Assembly (NCBI RefSeq): GCF_020711255.1
Contig: NZ_JAJFAW010000011.1
Coordinates: 62,001-126,000, forward strand
Reading direction: 5' to 3'
DNA: 64,000 nt
From: Hymenobacter plasmatis
GTDB taxonomy: Bacteria; Bacteroidota; Bacteroidia; Cytophagales; Hymenobacteraceae
Position 1 is the first letter of the stretch; each line of letters opens with the position of its first letter. Shown piece by piece: positions 41,161 to 50,169 of the stretch. The notes under the pieces are model-generated. The model made no database searches and had not been told where the DNA came from. It saw only the letters and a list, made by a program, of their open reading frames with translations. Made by a program: the position numbers and the translations under genes.

Positions 41161-42033
41161 CTAGCCCTCCCGTGAAAGAATCGAGAGCAGCCGGTCGGGA
41201 TAGTCTGTGGTCATGCCGTCGACGCCGAGGGCAAGGAGGCGTTGCATGTCTGCCGGTTCATTTACAGTCCAAGGCACCAAGCGGAGGCTGGGGAAATCTG
41301 TTCGCAAGGCCCGGACAGATTCTTCCATGACAGAATGAAAATCCGGTCCAAACGTGGAAGGTGTAAACCCTAGGTTGGCGATACTGAAAGGCCACGGTAG
41401 GTTGTCCTCAACCAAAAGGCAGGTAGCCAAATTGGGCTGAAGTTGGTGGGCCAATTGGAGAATGCGCACGTCAAAGCTGAGCAGCGTAGTGCGTGCCAAC
41501 ACCTGCGCCGCGCTCAGCTCAGACATGACTAGGGACAGGAATTCTGATGGCCCGGGATGAAAGATATTGTCTCCCTCGGGGCTGCTTTTGATTTCAACGG
41601 AGTAGCCAAGCGGCGGGCGCCCTAGCCGCTGGGTAGCGGCTTCCAGAGTGGCAAGCGCTTCGCTTAGCAGGGGCTTGTATGCGGGCGCCGAAACTTGCTC
41701 AGGAAAGCCCGGGTGCCGATGCTGGCCGCAGTCGCAACGGCGGATTTCGGCATAGGGCATTCGATACAGGTTGAACCGCTCCCTATCGTTTGAGCCTATA
41801 CGCTGGCCGTTAGGGCCGAGGCAAATCTGGGAGTTGAGCCAGGGCTCGTGCGATACCACTACCTGCCTATCGGCGGAGATGACAACGTCCAGCTCGATAA
41901 CGTCGACACCCAGCGACAACGCGTGCAGAAAGGCGTCCAGTGTGTTCTCGGGCCGCAGGCCACGGCAGCCCCGATGCCCGTGTACCTCTGGGCGGCGAGC
42001 GGTGAAAGGATGCGTTGAAAGTGGAGTAGGCAT
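41161..42033 (-). CDS. Glycerophosphodiester phosphodiesterase family protein
   Basis: A protein of about 290 residues with the GDPD TIM-barrel signatures. HGHRGCRGLRPENTLDAF carries the first catalytic His-Arg region, and GVDVIELDVVISADRQVVVSHE carries the metal ligands Glu and Asp and the second catalytic His. VPWTVNEPADMQRLLALGV and MTTDYPDRL close the barrel. It hydrolyses glycerophosphodiesters to glycerol-3-phosphate. No clear signal peptide is seen. The frame begins at 42096; ATG 42033 is chosen as closer to the domain, but the longer form is possible. Shares a divergent promoter region with the DUF2939 gene. Confidence 0.9.
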   Translation of the reverse strand: MPTPLSTHPFTARRPEVHGHRGCRGLRPENTLDAFLHALSLGVDVIELDVVISADRQVVVSHEPWLNSQICLGPNGQRIGSNDRERFNLYRMPYAEIRRCDCGQHRHPGFPEQVSAPAYKPLLSEALATLEAATQRLGRPPLGYSVEIKSSPEGDNIFHPGPSEFLSLVMSELSAAQVLARTTLLSFDVRILQLAHQLQPNLATCLLVEDNLPWPFSIANLGFTPSTFGPDFHSVMEESVRALRTDFPSLRLVPWTVNEPADMQRLLALGVDGMTTDYPDRLLSILSREG

Positions 42034-42166
42034 AGGCCAGCAGATGCGAATGAGGTGAATGGAAAAGAAGGTTGAACTGGATGATAGTGGCTCCATTCAA
42101 AGATTGCTAGTGAGCAGGGCGTAGAAGCCTCGTCCCTCAGGCCAAAGCTGAACGGCAGGTTTAGGG

Positions 42167-42174
42167 TACTTTTG
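42167..42174 (+). promoter_or_regulatory. -7 promoter box TACTTTTG for the DUF2939 gene
   Basis: A perfect TAnnTTTG match 26 bases upstream of ATG 42201. Confidence 0.45.
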
Positions 42175-42200
42175 CGGCTCATCACTATTGCTTACGCTTC

Positions 42201-42824
42201 ATGAAAAAACTGCTGTTACTTGTATTGCTGCTGGCACTGGGCGCTGGCGGGTACTATTACTATCGGAGCCTTAAGAATGGCCCCAAGGGAGCATTGGTAT
42301 CCGCTGCAGCTGCCGTACAGACCCACGACATGGCAACATTCGAGAAGTACGTAGACGTGAACAGCGTGACCACCCACCTGGTGGATGATGTAGCCCAACA
42401 AGGCTCTACATTGGCTTCGCTGGTACCCGGCGGGGGTTTGCTCATGGGCGGCGCCTTGCGCATGATTAAGCCGGCCTTAGCCAGCGCGGCGCATCAGGAA
42501 GTGCAGCGCTATGTGGAGACGGGCTCGCTGGAAGCGGCCGCTGCAGCTACTCCCAAGCGCTTGGTGAACCTGTCATTAACCGGATTGGCCAGTAGGGTTG
42601 TGAGCCCGGATAGTGAGTTCAAAGGCATCAAGTACACCCGCGAAGAAGGCGACAATGCCTTCGTTGGGCTGGAGGTGACGCAGCCCAGGTACGATACCAC
42701 CATGGTGGTAGAAGTGAAGCTGCGCCGCCAGGGCGACCACTGGCAGATGACGCAAATCACGAACAGCGGGGAGTTGCTACGCGGCGCGGCGCAGTTGGAA
42801 AAGAAGCGGCTGCTGAACCCATAG
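42201..42824 (+). CDS. DUF2939 domain-containing protein
   Basis: A 207-residue protein with an N-terminal signal or anchor segment (residues 3-21, LLLLVLLLALGAGGYYYY). The DUF2939 pattern follows: NGPKGALVSAAAAVQTHDMA, TFEKYVDVNSVTTHLVDDV and the C-terminal strands YDTTMVVEVKLRRQGDHWQM. It is probably periplasmic or membrane-anchored; function unknown. Own promoter box and bidirectional terminator. Confidence 0.8.
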   Translation: MKKLLLLVLLLALGAGGYYYYRSLKNGPKGALVSAAAAVQTHDMATFEKYVDVNSVTTHLVDDVAQQGSTLASLVPGGGLLMGGALRMIKPALASAAHQEVQRYVETGSLEAAAAATPKRLVNLSLTGLASRVVSPDSEFKGIKYTREEGDNAFVGLEVTQPRYDTTMVVEVKLRRQGDHWQMTQITNSGELLRGAAQLEKKRLLNP

Positions 42825-42861
42825 GTTCCCTCGCCAATAAGGGTTGATAACGTTAAAAAAG

Positions 42862-42895
42862 AAAAGGCCCGTCGCAGATTTGCGACGGGCCTTTT
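42862..42895. terminator. Bidirectional Rho-independent terminator
   Basis: Perfect 15-base arms (42862-42876 and 42881-42895) with a 4-base loop, A-rich before and T-rich after. Shared by the convergent DUF2939 and PLDc_N genes. Confidence 0.92.
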
Positions 42896-42920
42896 CCGTT
42901 AGATGGTCCATTGGGGGAGG

Positions 42921-43211
42921 CTATACCACCCCGGTATTGGACTTGCCACGACCGGCAAACATGAAGTAGATGATGAGGCCGATGAAGGGGAAAAAGAAAA
43001 TCACCGCGGCCCACAGAAGCTTCTTGCCGATGGTCCAGGGCTGGCGGAACACATCAAACATGGCAAAAAGGTCGAGCGCAAGAAGGACGTAGCCCCAGGT
43101 GCTCAAGCTGCCATTAGCATCGAAGCGGCTGCACGAGGTGGCAAGCATCATCAGGGGAAGCGCTAAGGCCGCAAAAGGCAAACGGGAAGCGAAATGGCGA
43201 AGGGTCTGCAT
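42921..43211 (-). CDS. PLDc_N domain membrane protein
   Basis: A 96-residue protein: an N-terminal hydrophobic segment with a possible lipobox (LMMLATSC), a second helix (YVLLALDLFAMFDVF) and a third (FFFPFIGLIIYFMF). The motif RQPWTIGKKLLWAAVIF followed by FPFIGLIIYF is the PLDc_N (phospholipase D nuclease N-terminal) signature. These stand-alone domains have no known activity. Confidence 0.8.
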   Translation of the reverse strand: MQTLRHFASRLPFAALALPLMMLATSCSRFDANGSLSTWGYVLLALDLFAMFDVFRQPWTIGKKLLWAAVIFFFPFIGLIIYFMFAGRGKSNTGVV

Positions 43212-43311
43212 GGAAAAGAAAGGAAAGTGAAAGAATGAACTATGCTCCCTTTACGCAATGCTTGCTAAATAGATTATACCAAATTTACTTTCAACCTTAA
43301 GTTATTGATTA

Positions 43312-43962
43312 TCAAAATTTTGATTGAACAAACAAGCTTATCTGATTAATGAAAGCCGGCCCCGCGAATGGCATCAGGGCAAGCAGGAGTACCACGCCGT
43401 AGAGCGCGCCATAGAAGTGGGCGTCGTGGTTGATGTTGTCGGCCCGGCGCCGGCCCATGTACCAGGAGTAAGCCAGGTAAAGGACGCCGAAGACGAAAGG
43501 CTGAATGGGGAAAGGAATGGGGAAAATGATGATGCCGCCTCCGTTGTTATTGACCGGAAAAAGCAGGATGCTGGCGAACAGCACCGACGACACCCCGCCC
43601 GAGGCACCCAGGCTGCGGTAGCCCGGGTTATCGCGGTGCTGGAAGTACGTAGGCAAATCGGACAGGATGATGCCGCCGAGGTAGAGCAGCAGGAACAACC
43701 CCAGCCCAAAGACCTCGCCATAGCCCTCAGCCAAGGCCCGCAGCACCACCGGGCCGAAGGAGTAGAAGGCAAACATGTTGAACAGTAGGTGGGCCCAGTC
43801 GGCGTGCAGAAAGCCGGAGGTGAGCAGGCGGTACCACTGCCCGCCGGAGCGGGCCATGCGGTACGGCTCCATTATCCAGGCGTTCATCAGTTCGTCCTTG
43901 GACCAGGCGTAGGCGGAGATGGCGACCGTGAGGCCGATGAGAATCAGAATGGGATTGAACAC
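43312..43962 (-). CDS. Rhomboid family intramembrane serine protease
   Basis: A 216-residue protein with about six transmembrane helices. The catalytic dyad is Ser121 in LGASGGVSS (the GxSG motif) and His182 in NHDAHFYGALYG in the last helix. The substrate-loop signature GFLHADWAHLLFNM is also present. Rhomboids cleave transmembrane helices in the membrane plane. Six bases separate its start from the stop of the prenyl synthase gene upstream, so the two are co-transcribed. Confidence 0.93.
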   Translation of the reverse strand: MFNPILILIGLTVAISAYAWSKDELMNAWIMEPYRMARSGGQWYRLLTSGFLHADWAHLLFNMFAFYSFGPVVLRALAEGYGEVFGLGLFLLLYLGGIILSDLPTYFQHRDNPGYRSLGASGGVSSVLFASILLFPVNNNGGGIIIFPIPFPIQPFVFGVLYLAYSWYMGRRRADNINHDAHFYGALYGVVLLLALMPFAGPAFINQISLFVQSKF

Positions 43963-43968
43963 GGTGGG

Positions 43969-44940
43969 TTAGTTTTCGCGGTCCATGAGCTGGAGCGCGA
44001 GGTGATGCAGGGGCTCCTTGCGCACAGCGGGGGCCGCCACGCGCTCCAAATGCTGAAGAGCATCCTGGAAGTAGGTATTGATGAGTGCTTCCGTCTGGGG
44101 ACGAATTTCGAGCTCATCGTAGATGCTGCGCACGGCCAGCACCTTGGCATCGGCGTCGGTCACGGGCTGGGCGATTAGCTGGCGCAGGATGGTTTGCTGG
44201 GAATCGTTGGCCTGGGCCAGGGCGGTAAGCAGCAGAAAGGTCTTTTTGTCGGAAACGATGTCGCCGCCCACGCGCTTGCCAAAGGTGGCGGCGTCGCCGT
44301 AAACGTCGAGCAGGTCGTCGCGGAGCTGGAAGGCCAGCCCAATGTCGGTGCCGAACTGGCGGAGGTGGTCGGCGTCTTCCTCGGTGGCACCGCTGAGGCG
44401 GGCGCCCAGCTCCAGGCAGAAGCCCAGGAGCACGGCCGTTTTCAGCCGAATCATGTCCAGGTATTGGGCAATGCTAACCTGCGGCTCGGTCTCGAAATTC
44501 ATGTCCCACTGCTGGCCTTCGCAGACCTCGGCGGCCGTCTGGCCGAAACGGCGCAGAATGGTGGGAAGCAGCTCGGCGGGCACGTCCAGGAACAGCTCGT
44601 AAGCCCGCACCAGCATCACGTCGCCGGAGAGGATGGCCACGTTCGGGTTCCATTTTTCGTGCACCGTGGCCTGGCCGCGGCGTAGGGGCGCCTGGTCCAT
44701 GAGGTCGTCGTGGAGCAAGGTGAAGTTGTGGAAGACTTCGGTGGCCAGCGCGGGCTTGAGAATGGGCGTCAGCTCGTCGGTGAAGAGGTGGGCACCGAGC
44801 AGCGTGAGCAGCGGCCGAATGCGCTTGCCGCCCAAACCCATGATGTATCGGATGGGGGCGTACAACGTATCGGGCTGCTCGCCATAATTGAGCTGAGCGA
44901 GAGCAGCGGTGATTTGAGCGGGGAAGTCAGCAGGGGTCAT
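43969..44940 (-). CDS. Polyprenyl synthetase (isoprenyl diphosphate synthase)
   Basis: A 323-residue trans-prenyltransferase. The first aspartate-rich motif is LLHDDLMDQAPLRRG (DD at 78-79) and the second is FQLRDDLLDVYGD (near 207). GGKRIRPLLTLLGAHLF gives the IPP-binding Lys-Arg and VGGDIVSDKKTFLL follows. It condenses isopentenyl diphosphate with allylic diphosphates to C15-C20 or longer chains; chain length cannot be read reliably here. Operon with the rhomboid gene. Confidence 0.94.
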   Translation of the reverse strand: MTPADFPAQITAALAQLNYGEQPDTLYAPIRYIMGLGGKRIRPLLTLLGAHLFTDELTPILKPALATEVFHNFTLLHDDLMDQAPLRRGQATVHEKWNPNVAILSGDVMLVRAYELFLDVPAELLPTILRRFGQTAAEVCEGQQWDMNFETEPQVSIAQYLDMIRLKTAVLLGFCLELGARLSGATEEDADHLRQFGTDIGLAFQLRDDLLDVYGDAATFGKRVGGDIVSDKKTFLLLTALAQANDSQQTILRQLIAQPVTDADAKVLAVRSIYDELEIRPQTEALINTYFQDALQHLERVAAPAVRKEPLHHLALQLMDREN

Positions 44941-44998
44941 ATTGCGTGCAAAGAACGGGGGCGGCTGGCATCTTATTGGTCATTGGCATCTGCCCCTA

Positions 44999-45132
44999 CC
45001 TGTCATCCTGAACGCAGCGAAGCGGAGTGAAGGACCTAAGAAGAGAAGAACAGCTGGCAGTAGATGAATACTGCTAACCGTTCAGCTTCCAAAAGGTCCT
45101 TCACTCCGCTTCGCTGCGTTCAGGATGACAGG
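44999..45132. repeat. REP-type inverted repeat (GTCATCCTGAACGCAGCGAAG family)
   Basis: Perfect 39-base arms at 44999-45037 and 45094-45132 with a 56-base spacer. Outer ends are CCTGTCATCCTGAACG. It lies between the prenyl synthase and rnr genes (both minus strand). Different sequence family from the GTCATGCTGAGC repeats. Confidence 0.95.
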
Positions 45133-45152
45133 CGTGGGTATGCTTTAAGGTT

Positions 45153-47627
45153 CTACCGGCGCTTGCCTTTGTGGGCGCCCTTCGCCATGCCGCCGCTGCT
45201 GTGGTCGCGGTAGCCACGAGGGGCTCCGCCGCCACGGGTGCGGCGGTCTTCGGCTTCACGCTTTTTCACGTGGTCGGGGCGGTTATCGACTAGTTCAAAG
45301 TCGATGGTGCGGTCGAGCAGGTTGGCAGATTTCACCACCACTTCCATCACGTCGCCGAATTGGATGATGCGCTTGGTCTTCTGACCTACGATGCGGTAGT
45401 TGTCCTTATCAAGCTCAAAGAAGTCGCCGGGAATGTCGCTCAGGCGCACCATGCCCTCGCACTTGTTCTCCTCGATTTCGATGTACATGCCGCGCTCGGT
45501 GAGGCCAGATACGACGCCCTTGAAGGTGTTGCCGATTTCGTCGGCCATGAACTCCACCTGCTTGAACTTAATGCTGGCTCGCTCGGCATTGGCCGCCAGT
45601 TTTTCGCGGGCCGAGGAGTGCTTGCATTCTTCTTCCACGGGGTCGACGGGCACGTTCTTGCCGCCGAGCAGGTAGTGCTCGAGCAGGCGGTGGGCCATCA
45701 TGTCGGGGTAGCGGCGGATGGGCGAGGTGAAGTGCGAGTAGTGGTCGAAGGCCAGGCCGAAGTGGCCCAGCGGCTCGGTGCTGTAGATGGCCTTGGCCAT
45801 GGTCCGGATGGCGAGGCCCTGGAGCACGTTCTGCTCGGGCTTGCCCACCACTTCCGAGCTCAGGTTGTTGAGCTCGGTGCTCACCTTTTTGGGGTTATCG
45901 AGCTTGAGCTGGTAGCCGAACTTCTGGGCGAAGAGGGCGAAGGTTTGCAGGCGTTCGGGCTCGGGCGCGTCGTGGGTGCGGTACACCATGGTGAAGCGTG
46001 GCTTGGTCTTTTTGAGGTTGAACACGAACTCGGCCACCTTGCGGTTGGCCAGCAGCATGAACTCCTCAATCATCTTGTGCGCGTCCTTGCGCTCCTTCAC
46101 ATACACGCCGAGGGGCTTGCCTTGCTCGTCGAGGCGGAACTTCACTTCCTGGGTTTCGAAGGTGATGGCGCCTTGTTTGAAGCGCTGGGCGCAGATTTTA
46201 TGCGCCATGTCGTTGAGCACATTTATCTCCTCGGCGTGGTCGCCGGCCTTGCTCTCGATGCGCTCCTGGGCCTCCTCATAGGAGAAGCGGCGGTCGGAGT
46301 GAATGATGGTTTTGCCGAACCACGACTCGTAGAGCTTGCCGTTTTCGTCCAGCTCAAACACGGCTGAGAACGTCAGCTTGTCTTCGTGCGGGCGCAGCGA
46401 GCAGAGGCCGTTGCTCAGGCGCTCGGGCAGCATGGGAATCACGCGGTCCACCAGGTACACCGAGGTGGCGCGGTGCTTGCCCTCGCGCTCCAGCTCGGTG
46501 CCGGGGCGCACGTAGTGGGTCACGTCGGCGATGTGCACGCCTACTTCCCAGTGGCCGTTCTCCAGCTTCTGAATGCTCAGGGCATCGTCGAAGTCCTTGG
46601 CGTCGGCCGGGTCGATGGTGAAGGTGGTAATGTTGCGGAAGTCGCGGCGGCGGGCAATTTCCTCATCAGAAATAACCTCGCTGATGCCTTCCGATTCGGT
46701 TTCCACCTCCTCGGGGAATTCGAAGGGCAAGCCGAACTCGGCCATGATGGCGTTAATCTCAGCTTCGTTGCCGCCGGCCGCGCCGAAGTTGCGGACAACC
46801 TCGCCCACCGGCTGACGGCCGCTGTCTTCCGGAAACTCGTTGATGCGCACCAGCACCTTGTCGCCGTTGCGGGCATCGTGCAGCAAGTGCGGGGGCACAA
46901 ACACGTCGAAGTACACCTTGCGGTTGTCGGCCTTCACGAAGCCGAGCGTGCCCTGCACCTGCAGGCGCCCGACGATTTCGGGGCGCACGCGCTTGAGCAC
47001 TTCCACCACGTCGCCCACCGGGCGGCCGTCGCGGGAGCTGCGCAGGCGCACCCGCACCACGTCGCCCTGCAGCGCAAACTTGAGCTGGTCGGTGAACACG
47101 CGGATGTCGTCGGCATTGCCGGTGCCTTCGGGCACCACAAAGGCGAAGTTGGGCGTAGCCAAATCCACCGTGCCGATGACCGTGTTGGTATCGCGCTTCG
47201 GACGGGAGTCGTCGCCCACGTAGTCGAAGCCAGCCCCGCGGCGGCGGTGCACCACGGGGTCCTGGCCAAACTCGGCGGCGGCAAAACGCTCCACGTCCGG
47301 GCCTGTCGGCGGCTGGGCTTTTTTAGTCGATTTGCGGGCATTATACGGCATCAGTGCGGCGGCCACGGCTTCTGTATCGGCCAAGCGGTATTCGTCGTTC
47401 TGAAGCAGCGTAATGAGTCCGTTTTTGCGCAGCACCTTGATGTGGGCAAATATCTCCTCGCGCTGGCCCTTGGTCGTGACGCCGAGGCGGCGCGACAGCT
47501 GCCGGTAGGCAAGGACTTTGGTGGGGTTGTCGGTAAAGGCGCTCAGCACTTGGGCTTGCGTGATGGGCGCGGGTTCGGGCTTTTCGCGCTTGGCGCGGGG
47601 AGCCCGGGGAGTTTCGGGGGTGTTCAT
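45153..47627 (-). CDS. rnr: Ribonuclease R
   Basis: An 824-residue 3'-5' exoribonuclease of the RNB family. Order: N-terminal helix-turn-helix (RQLSRRLGVTTKGQREEIFA), cold-shock OB domains, then the RNB catalytic domain with IDPADAKDFDDALSIQ (four metal-binding Asp) and GVHIADVTHYVRPG. An S1 domain (GVVSGLTERGMYIEIEE) and a basic Gly-rich tail close the protein. It degrades structured RNA and takes part in rRNA and tmRNA quality control. A perfect REP palindrome follows its 3' end. Confidence 0.96.
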   Translation of the reverse strand: MNTPETPRAPRAKREKPEPAPITQAQVLSAFTDNPTKVLAYRQLSRRLGVTTKGQREEIFAHIKVLRKNGLITLLQNDEYRLADTEAVAAALMPYNARKSTKKAQPPTGPDVERFAAAEFGQDPVVHRRRGAGFDYVGDDSRPKRDTNTVIGTVDLATPNFAFVVPEGTGNADDIRVFTDQLKFALQGDVVRVRLRSSRDGRPVGDVVEVLKRVRPEIVGRLQVQGTLGFVKADNRKVYFDVFVPPHLLHDARNGDKVLVRINEFPEDSGRQPVGEVVRNFGAAGGNEAEINAIMAEFGLPFEFPEEVETESEGISEVISDEEIARRRDFRNITTFTIDPADAKDFDDALSIQKLENGHWEVGVHIADVTHYVRPGTELEREGKHRATSVYLVDRVIPMLPERLSNGLCSLRPHEDKLTFSAVFELDENGKLYESWFGKTIIHSDRRFSYEEAQERIESKAGDHAEEINVLNDMAHKICAQRFKQGAITFETQEVKFRLDEQGKPLGVYVKERKDAHKMIEEFMLLANRKVAEFVFNLKKTKPRFTMVYRTHDAPEPERLQTFALFAQKFGYQLKLDNPKKVSTELNNLSSEVVGKPEQNVLQGLAIRTMAKAIYSTEPLGHFGLAFDHYSHFTSPIRRYPDMMAHRLLEHYLLGGKNVPVDPVEEECKHSSAREKLAANAERASIKFKQVEFMADEIGNTFKGVVSGLTERGMYIEIEENKCEGMVRLSDIPGDFFELDKDNYRIVGQKTKRIIQFGDVMEVVVKSANLLDRTIDFELVDNRPDHVKKREAEDRRTRGGGAPRGYRDHSSGGMAKGAHKGKRR

Positions 47628-47736
47628 GTAAAAGAGTTGGCCGCCGAAAAGTTGATTGGTCGCAGGCGGCGAGAGCGGAAAAAATGGTTGGCCGAATTAC
47701 CGGCACGGTAAGTAAAACGCGGCCGGCGCCGCTAGG

Positions 47737-47867
47737 TTGTAGCGCGGACTTTTAGTCCGCGCAGGTTATCGCAACGCGTCGTTTGAACACGAACTGCCTA
47801 CAGCAGACTCTGTGGTGTGTCGCCGCAAGGAATTTGGTCGGGCGCGGACTAAAAGTCCGCGCTACAA
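47737..47867. repeat. REP-type inverted repeat (GTAGCGCGGACTTTTAGTCCGCGC family)
   Basis: Perfect 26-base arms at 47737-47762 and 47842-47867. Each arm is itself a hairpin (GCGCGGACT/AGTCCGCGC), so the element could fold in two ways. The right arm abuts the stop codon of the ABC transporter gene, and the left lies 110 bases upstream of the rnr start. Confidence 0.9.
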
Positions 47868-49772
47868 TTACGCTCGACTGGCTACGGCGGCTTCGATGTC
47901 GGCCAAGCTATCCTTCGGGATGGCAGCCAGCAAGCCCTGGGTGTATTCGTGTTGGGGAGCGGCGTAGATGCCCTCCGCCGGGCCGCTTTCCACGATGCGG
48001 CCCTGGTGCATGACCAGCAGCCGGTCACTCATAAACCGGGCCACGGACAGGTCGTGCGTGATGAATAAATAAGTGATGCCGAACTCGCGTTTGAGGTCGT
48101 TAAGCAGGTTGAGGACCTGCGCCTGCACCGAGACGTCGAGGGCCGAAACCGACTCGTCGCAGACAATCAGCTTGGGCTGCAAGGCCAGCGCCCGGGCTAT
48201 GCAGATGCGCTGCCGCTGCCCGCCGCTGAACTCGTGCGGGTAGCGCTGGAAATGCTCGTCGCGCAGGCCCACGGTGCGCAGCAGCTCCATCACTTTCGCT
48301 TTTTGCTGCTGGCGGGTGCCGCCCACGTTGTGCACGCGCATCGGCTCCCAAATGGCCTCGCCCACCGTCAGCATGGGGTTGAGGGCCGCGTAGGGGTCCT
48401 GGAACACCAGCTGCAAATCGCGCCGACGGCGGCGCAAGTCCCCACTGGACAGTTTGGCCAAATCGGTTCCTTCGAACAGGATGCTGCCCGCCGTTGGTTC
48501 CGTGAGGCGGAGCAGCGCCCGGCCCAGCGTGGTTTTGCCGCAGCCCGACTCCCCTACCAGCCCAATGGTCTCGCCGGGGTAGAGCGTGAAGCTGACATCG
48601 TCCACGGCCCGCACGTAGTCGGTAGCCCGCCGGAAGAAGCCCTTGCGAAGCGGGAAGTAGACCTGGAGGTTTTGAACCTGGAGAAGCGGTTCAGTTGAGC
48701 TGGGCTTTTCGGCCACGAGCGGCTCGCTGACAGGCGCCGAAGTAAGCTCAACGGGGCGTGGAACACCCCCAATTGGGCTATGTTCCACGGGGAACGTTTT
48801 GGCGGTTTCAATTTTATCCCGTAACTGCTGTTCCTCCACGGCCGGCCAGGATTCCGCAAGTGCCTCATCTGGCAGCGGAAGCACGGGCGCGGGCTGGGCC
48901 AAAAGCTGCCCGCTGGCATCTTCCCGCATGAAATCGGCCACCACGGGCAGGCGTTTTTTGCCCACCGAGAGGCGCGGACGGCACGCCAAAAGGCCTTTTG
49001 TGTACGGATGTTGCGGATTTGAAAAAATATCCAGCACCCTCCCCTGTTCCACAACCTTGCCCCGGTACATCACCAGAATGCGGTCGGCGATTTCGGCCAC
49101 CACGCCCAGGTCGTGGGTGATGAAAAGCACGGCGGTGTTGTGCTGCCGGCGCAGGTCGTCAATCAGGCGCAGCATGCGGGCCTGCACCGTCACGTCGAGG
49201 GCGGTGGTGGGCTCGTCGGCGATGAGCAGGGCCGGGCGGCAGGCCATGGCCATGGCAATCATCACGCGCTGCTTTTGACCACCCGAAATCTCGTGCGGGT
49301 AGCTGTTGAAAATGGCTTCGGGGCGCGGCAGTTGGGCTTCGGCAAATAGCTCAATGGTGCGCTGCTTGGCGGCCTTGGGCGTGCAGTCGGTGTGCAGCAG
49401 CAGGGCTTCCACCACCTGGCTGCCGCAGGTATACACGGGGTTGAGCGAGGTCATCGGCTCCTGAAAAATCATCCCGATGTCGTTGCCGCGCACCTGGCGC
49501 AGGTCGGTTTCGGAGAGTTTCAGCAGGTCGGTATTGCCGAGCTTTTCGGAGAGGAATACGGTGCTGCCGCTGGCAATGCGGCCGGGCGGCATCGGAATCA
49601 GCCCAAGCAGGGCCAGAGACGTCACCGATTTGCCCGAGCCCGACTCGCCCACAATGGCCAGCGTCTCGCCCCGGTTCAGCTCAAACGACACGTTGTCCAC
49701 GGCCCGCACGTCGCCGCGGTGGCTGGAGAAGTCAATGGTGAGGTTGGAAACGGTGAGCAGCGGGTTGGGCAC
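47868..49772 (-). CDS. ABC transporter ATP-binding protein with two fused ATPase domains (oligopeptide/dipeptide type)
   Basis: A 634-residue protein fusing DppD- and DppF-like ATPases. Domain 1 has Walker [17 protein letters not shown], signature [18 protein letters not shown] and Walker [13 protein letters not shown]. Domain 2 has [36 protein letters not shown] and [12 protein letters not shown]. The linker of about 80 residues carries the family's oligopeptide/Ni C-terminal extension. No permease or binding-protein gene is adjacent, so the partners are elsewhere. Substrate is therefore inferred only from sequence type. The REP arm touches its stop codon. Confidence 0.93.
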   Translation of the reverse strand: MPNPLLTVSNLTIDFSSHRGDVRAVDNVSFELNRGETLAIVGESGSGKSVTSLALLGLIPMPPGRIASGSTVFLSEKLGNTDLLKLSETDLRQVRGNDIGMIFQEPMTSLNPVYTCGSQVVEALLLHTDCTPKAAKQRTIELFAEAQLPRPEAIFNSYPHEISGGQKQRVMIAMAMACRPALLIADEPTTALDVTVQARMLRLIDDLRRQHNTAVLFITHDLGVVAEIADRILVMYRGKVVEQGRVLDIFSNPQHPYTKGLLACRPRLSVGKKRLPVVADFMREDASGQLLAQPAPVLPLPDEALAESWPAVEEQQLRDKIETAKTFPVEHSPIGGVPRPVELTSAPVSEPLVAEKPSSTEPLLQVQNLQVYFPLRKGFFRRATDYVRAVDDVSFTLYPGETIGLVGESGCGKTTLGRALLRLTEPTAGSILFEGTDLAKLSSGDLRRRRRDLQLVFQDPYAALNPMLTVGEAIWEPMRVHNVGGTRQQQKAKVMELLRTVGLRDEHFQRYPHEFSGGQRQRICIARALALQPKLIVCDESVSALDVSVQAQVLNLLNDLKREFGITYLFITHDLSVARFMSDRLLVMHQGRIVESGPAEGIYAAPQHEYTQGLLAAIPKDSLADIEAAVASRA

Positions 49773-49813
49773 GGAGGGAAGTAATGGCGGTTTTTGAGCG
49801 ATTTAGACATGCA

Positions 49814-49859
49814 AGAACGTCATGCTGAGCTTGCCGAAGCATCTCTACTGCTTCGTTGA
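49814..49859. repeat. REP unit (GTCATGCTGAGC family), left half of a pair around 49.8-50.6 kb
   Basis: 46 bases from AGAACGTCATGCTGAGC to CTTCGTTGA. Its inverted partner is at 50576-50622. It is nearly identical to the right arm of the repeat at 54.9 kb. Confidence 0.85.
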
Positions 49860-49861
49860 GG

Positions 49862-50160
49862 TTAGCCGCCCCAACTTTCTAAATCAATGGCCTGCCAAGT
49901 CGGATTAAATGCAGTAATCAGCGCGTCTTTTTTTCGACGTGTCCAGCCTTTCAACTGCTTTTCCCGCGCTATGGCTTGCGTAGCATCAGGCGACGTTTCA
50001 AAGTAAACCAACAAATCAGCCTGATACCGCCCGGTAAATTTTCCTGCATCGCCCCGGCCGCGGCTGTGCTCATAAAGCCGTCGCGTCAGGTCGTTGGTAA
50101 CGCCAATGTAAAGAACGGTTTGGGTTTGATTCGTCAGGATGTCAGGATGTAGACGTACAC
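49862..50160 (-). pseudogene. GIY-YIG nuclease family gene, frameshifted by an 8-base tandem duplication
   Basis: On the minus strand GTG 50160 opens YVYILT, the GIY-YIG start. The 8-base unit GTCAGGAT is repeated in tandem (50133-50140 and 50141-50148), which shifts the frame and gives an early stop. Removing one copy restores MYVYILTNQTQTVLYIGVTN, then DLTRRLYEHSRGRGDAGKF and TGRYQADLLVYFETSPDATQ, ending at the TAA at 49864-49862. This is the small stand-alone GIY-YIG family of Bacteroidota, about 97 residues. It is either a recent pseudogene or a sequencing error. Confidence 0.8.
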
Positions 50161-50169
50161 GTTGAAAAT

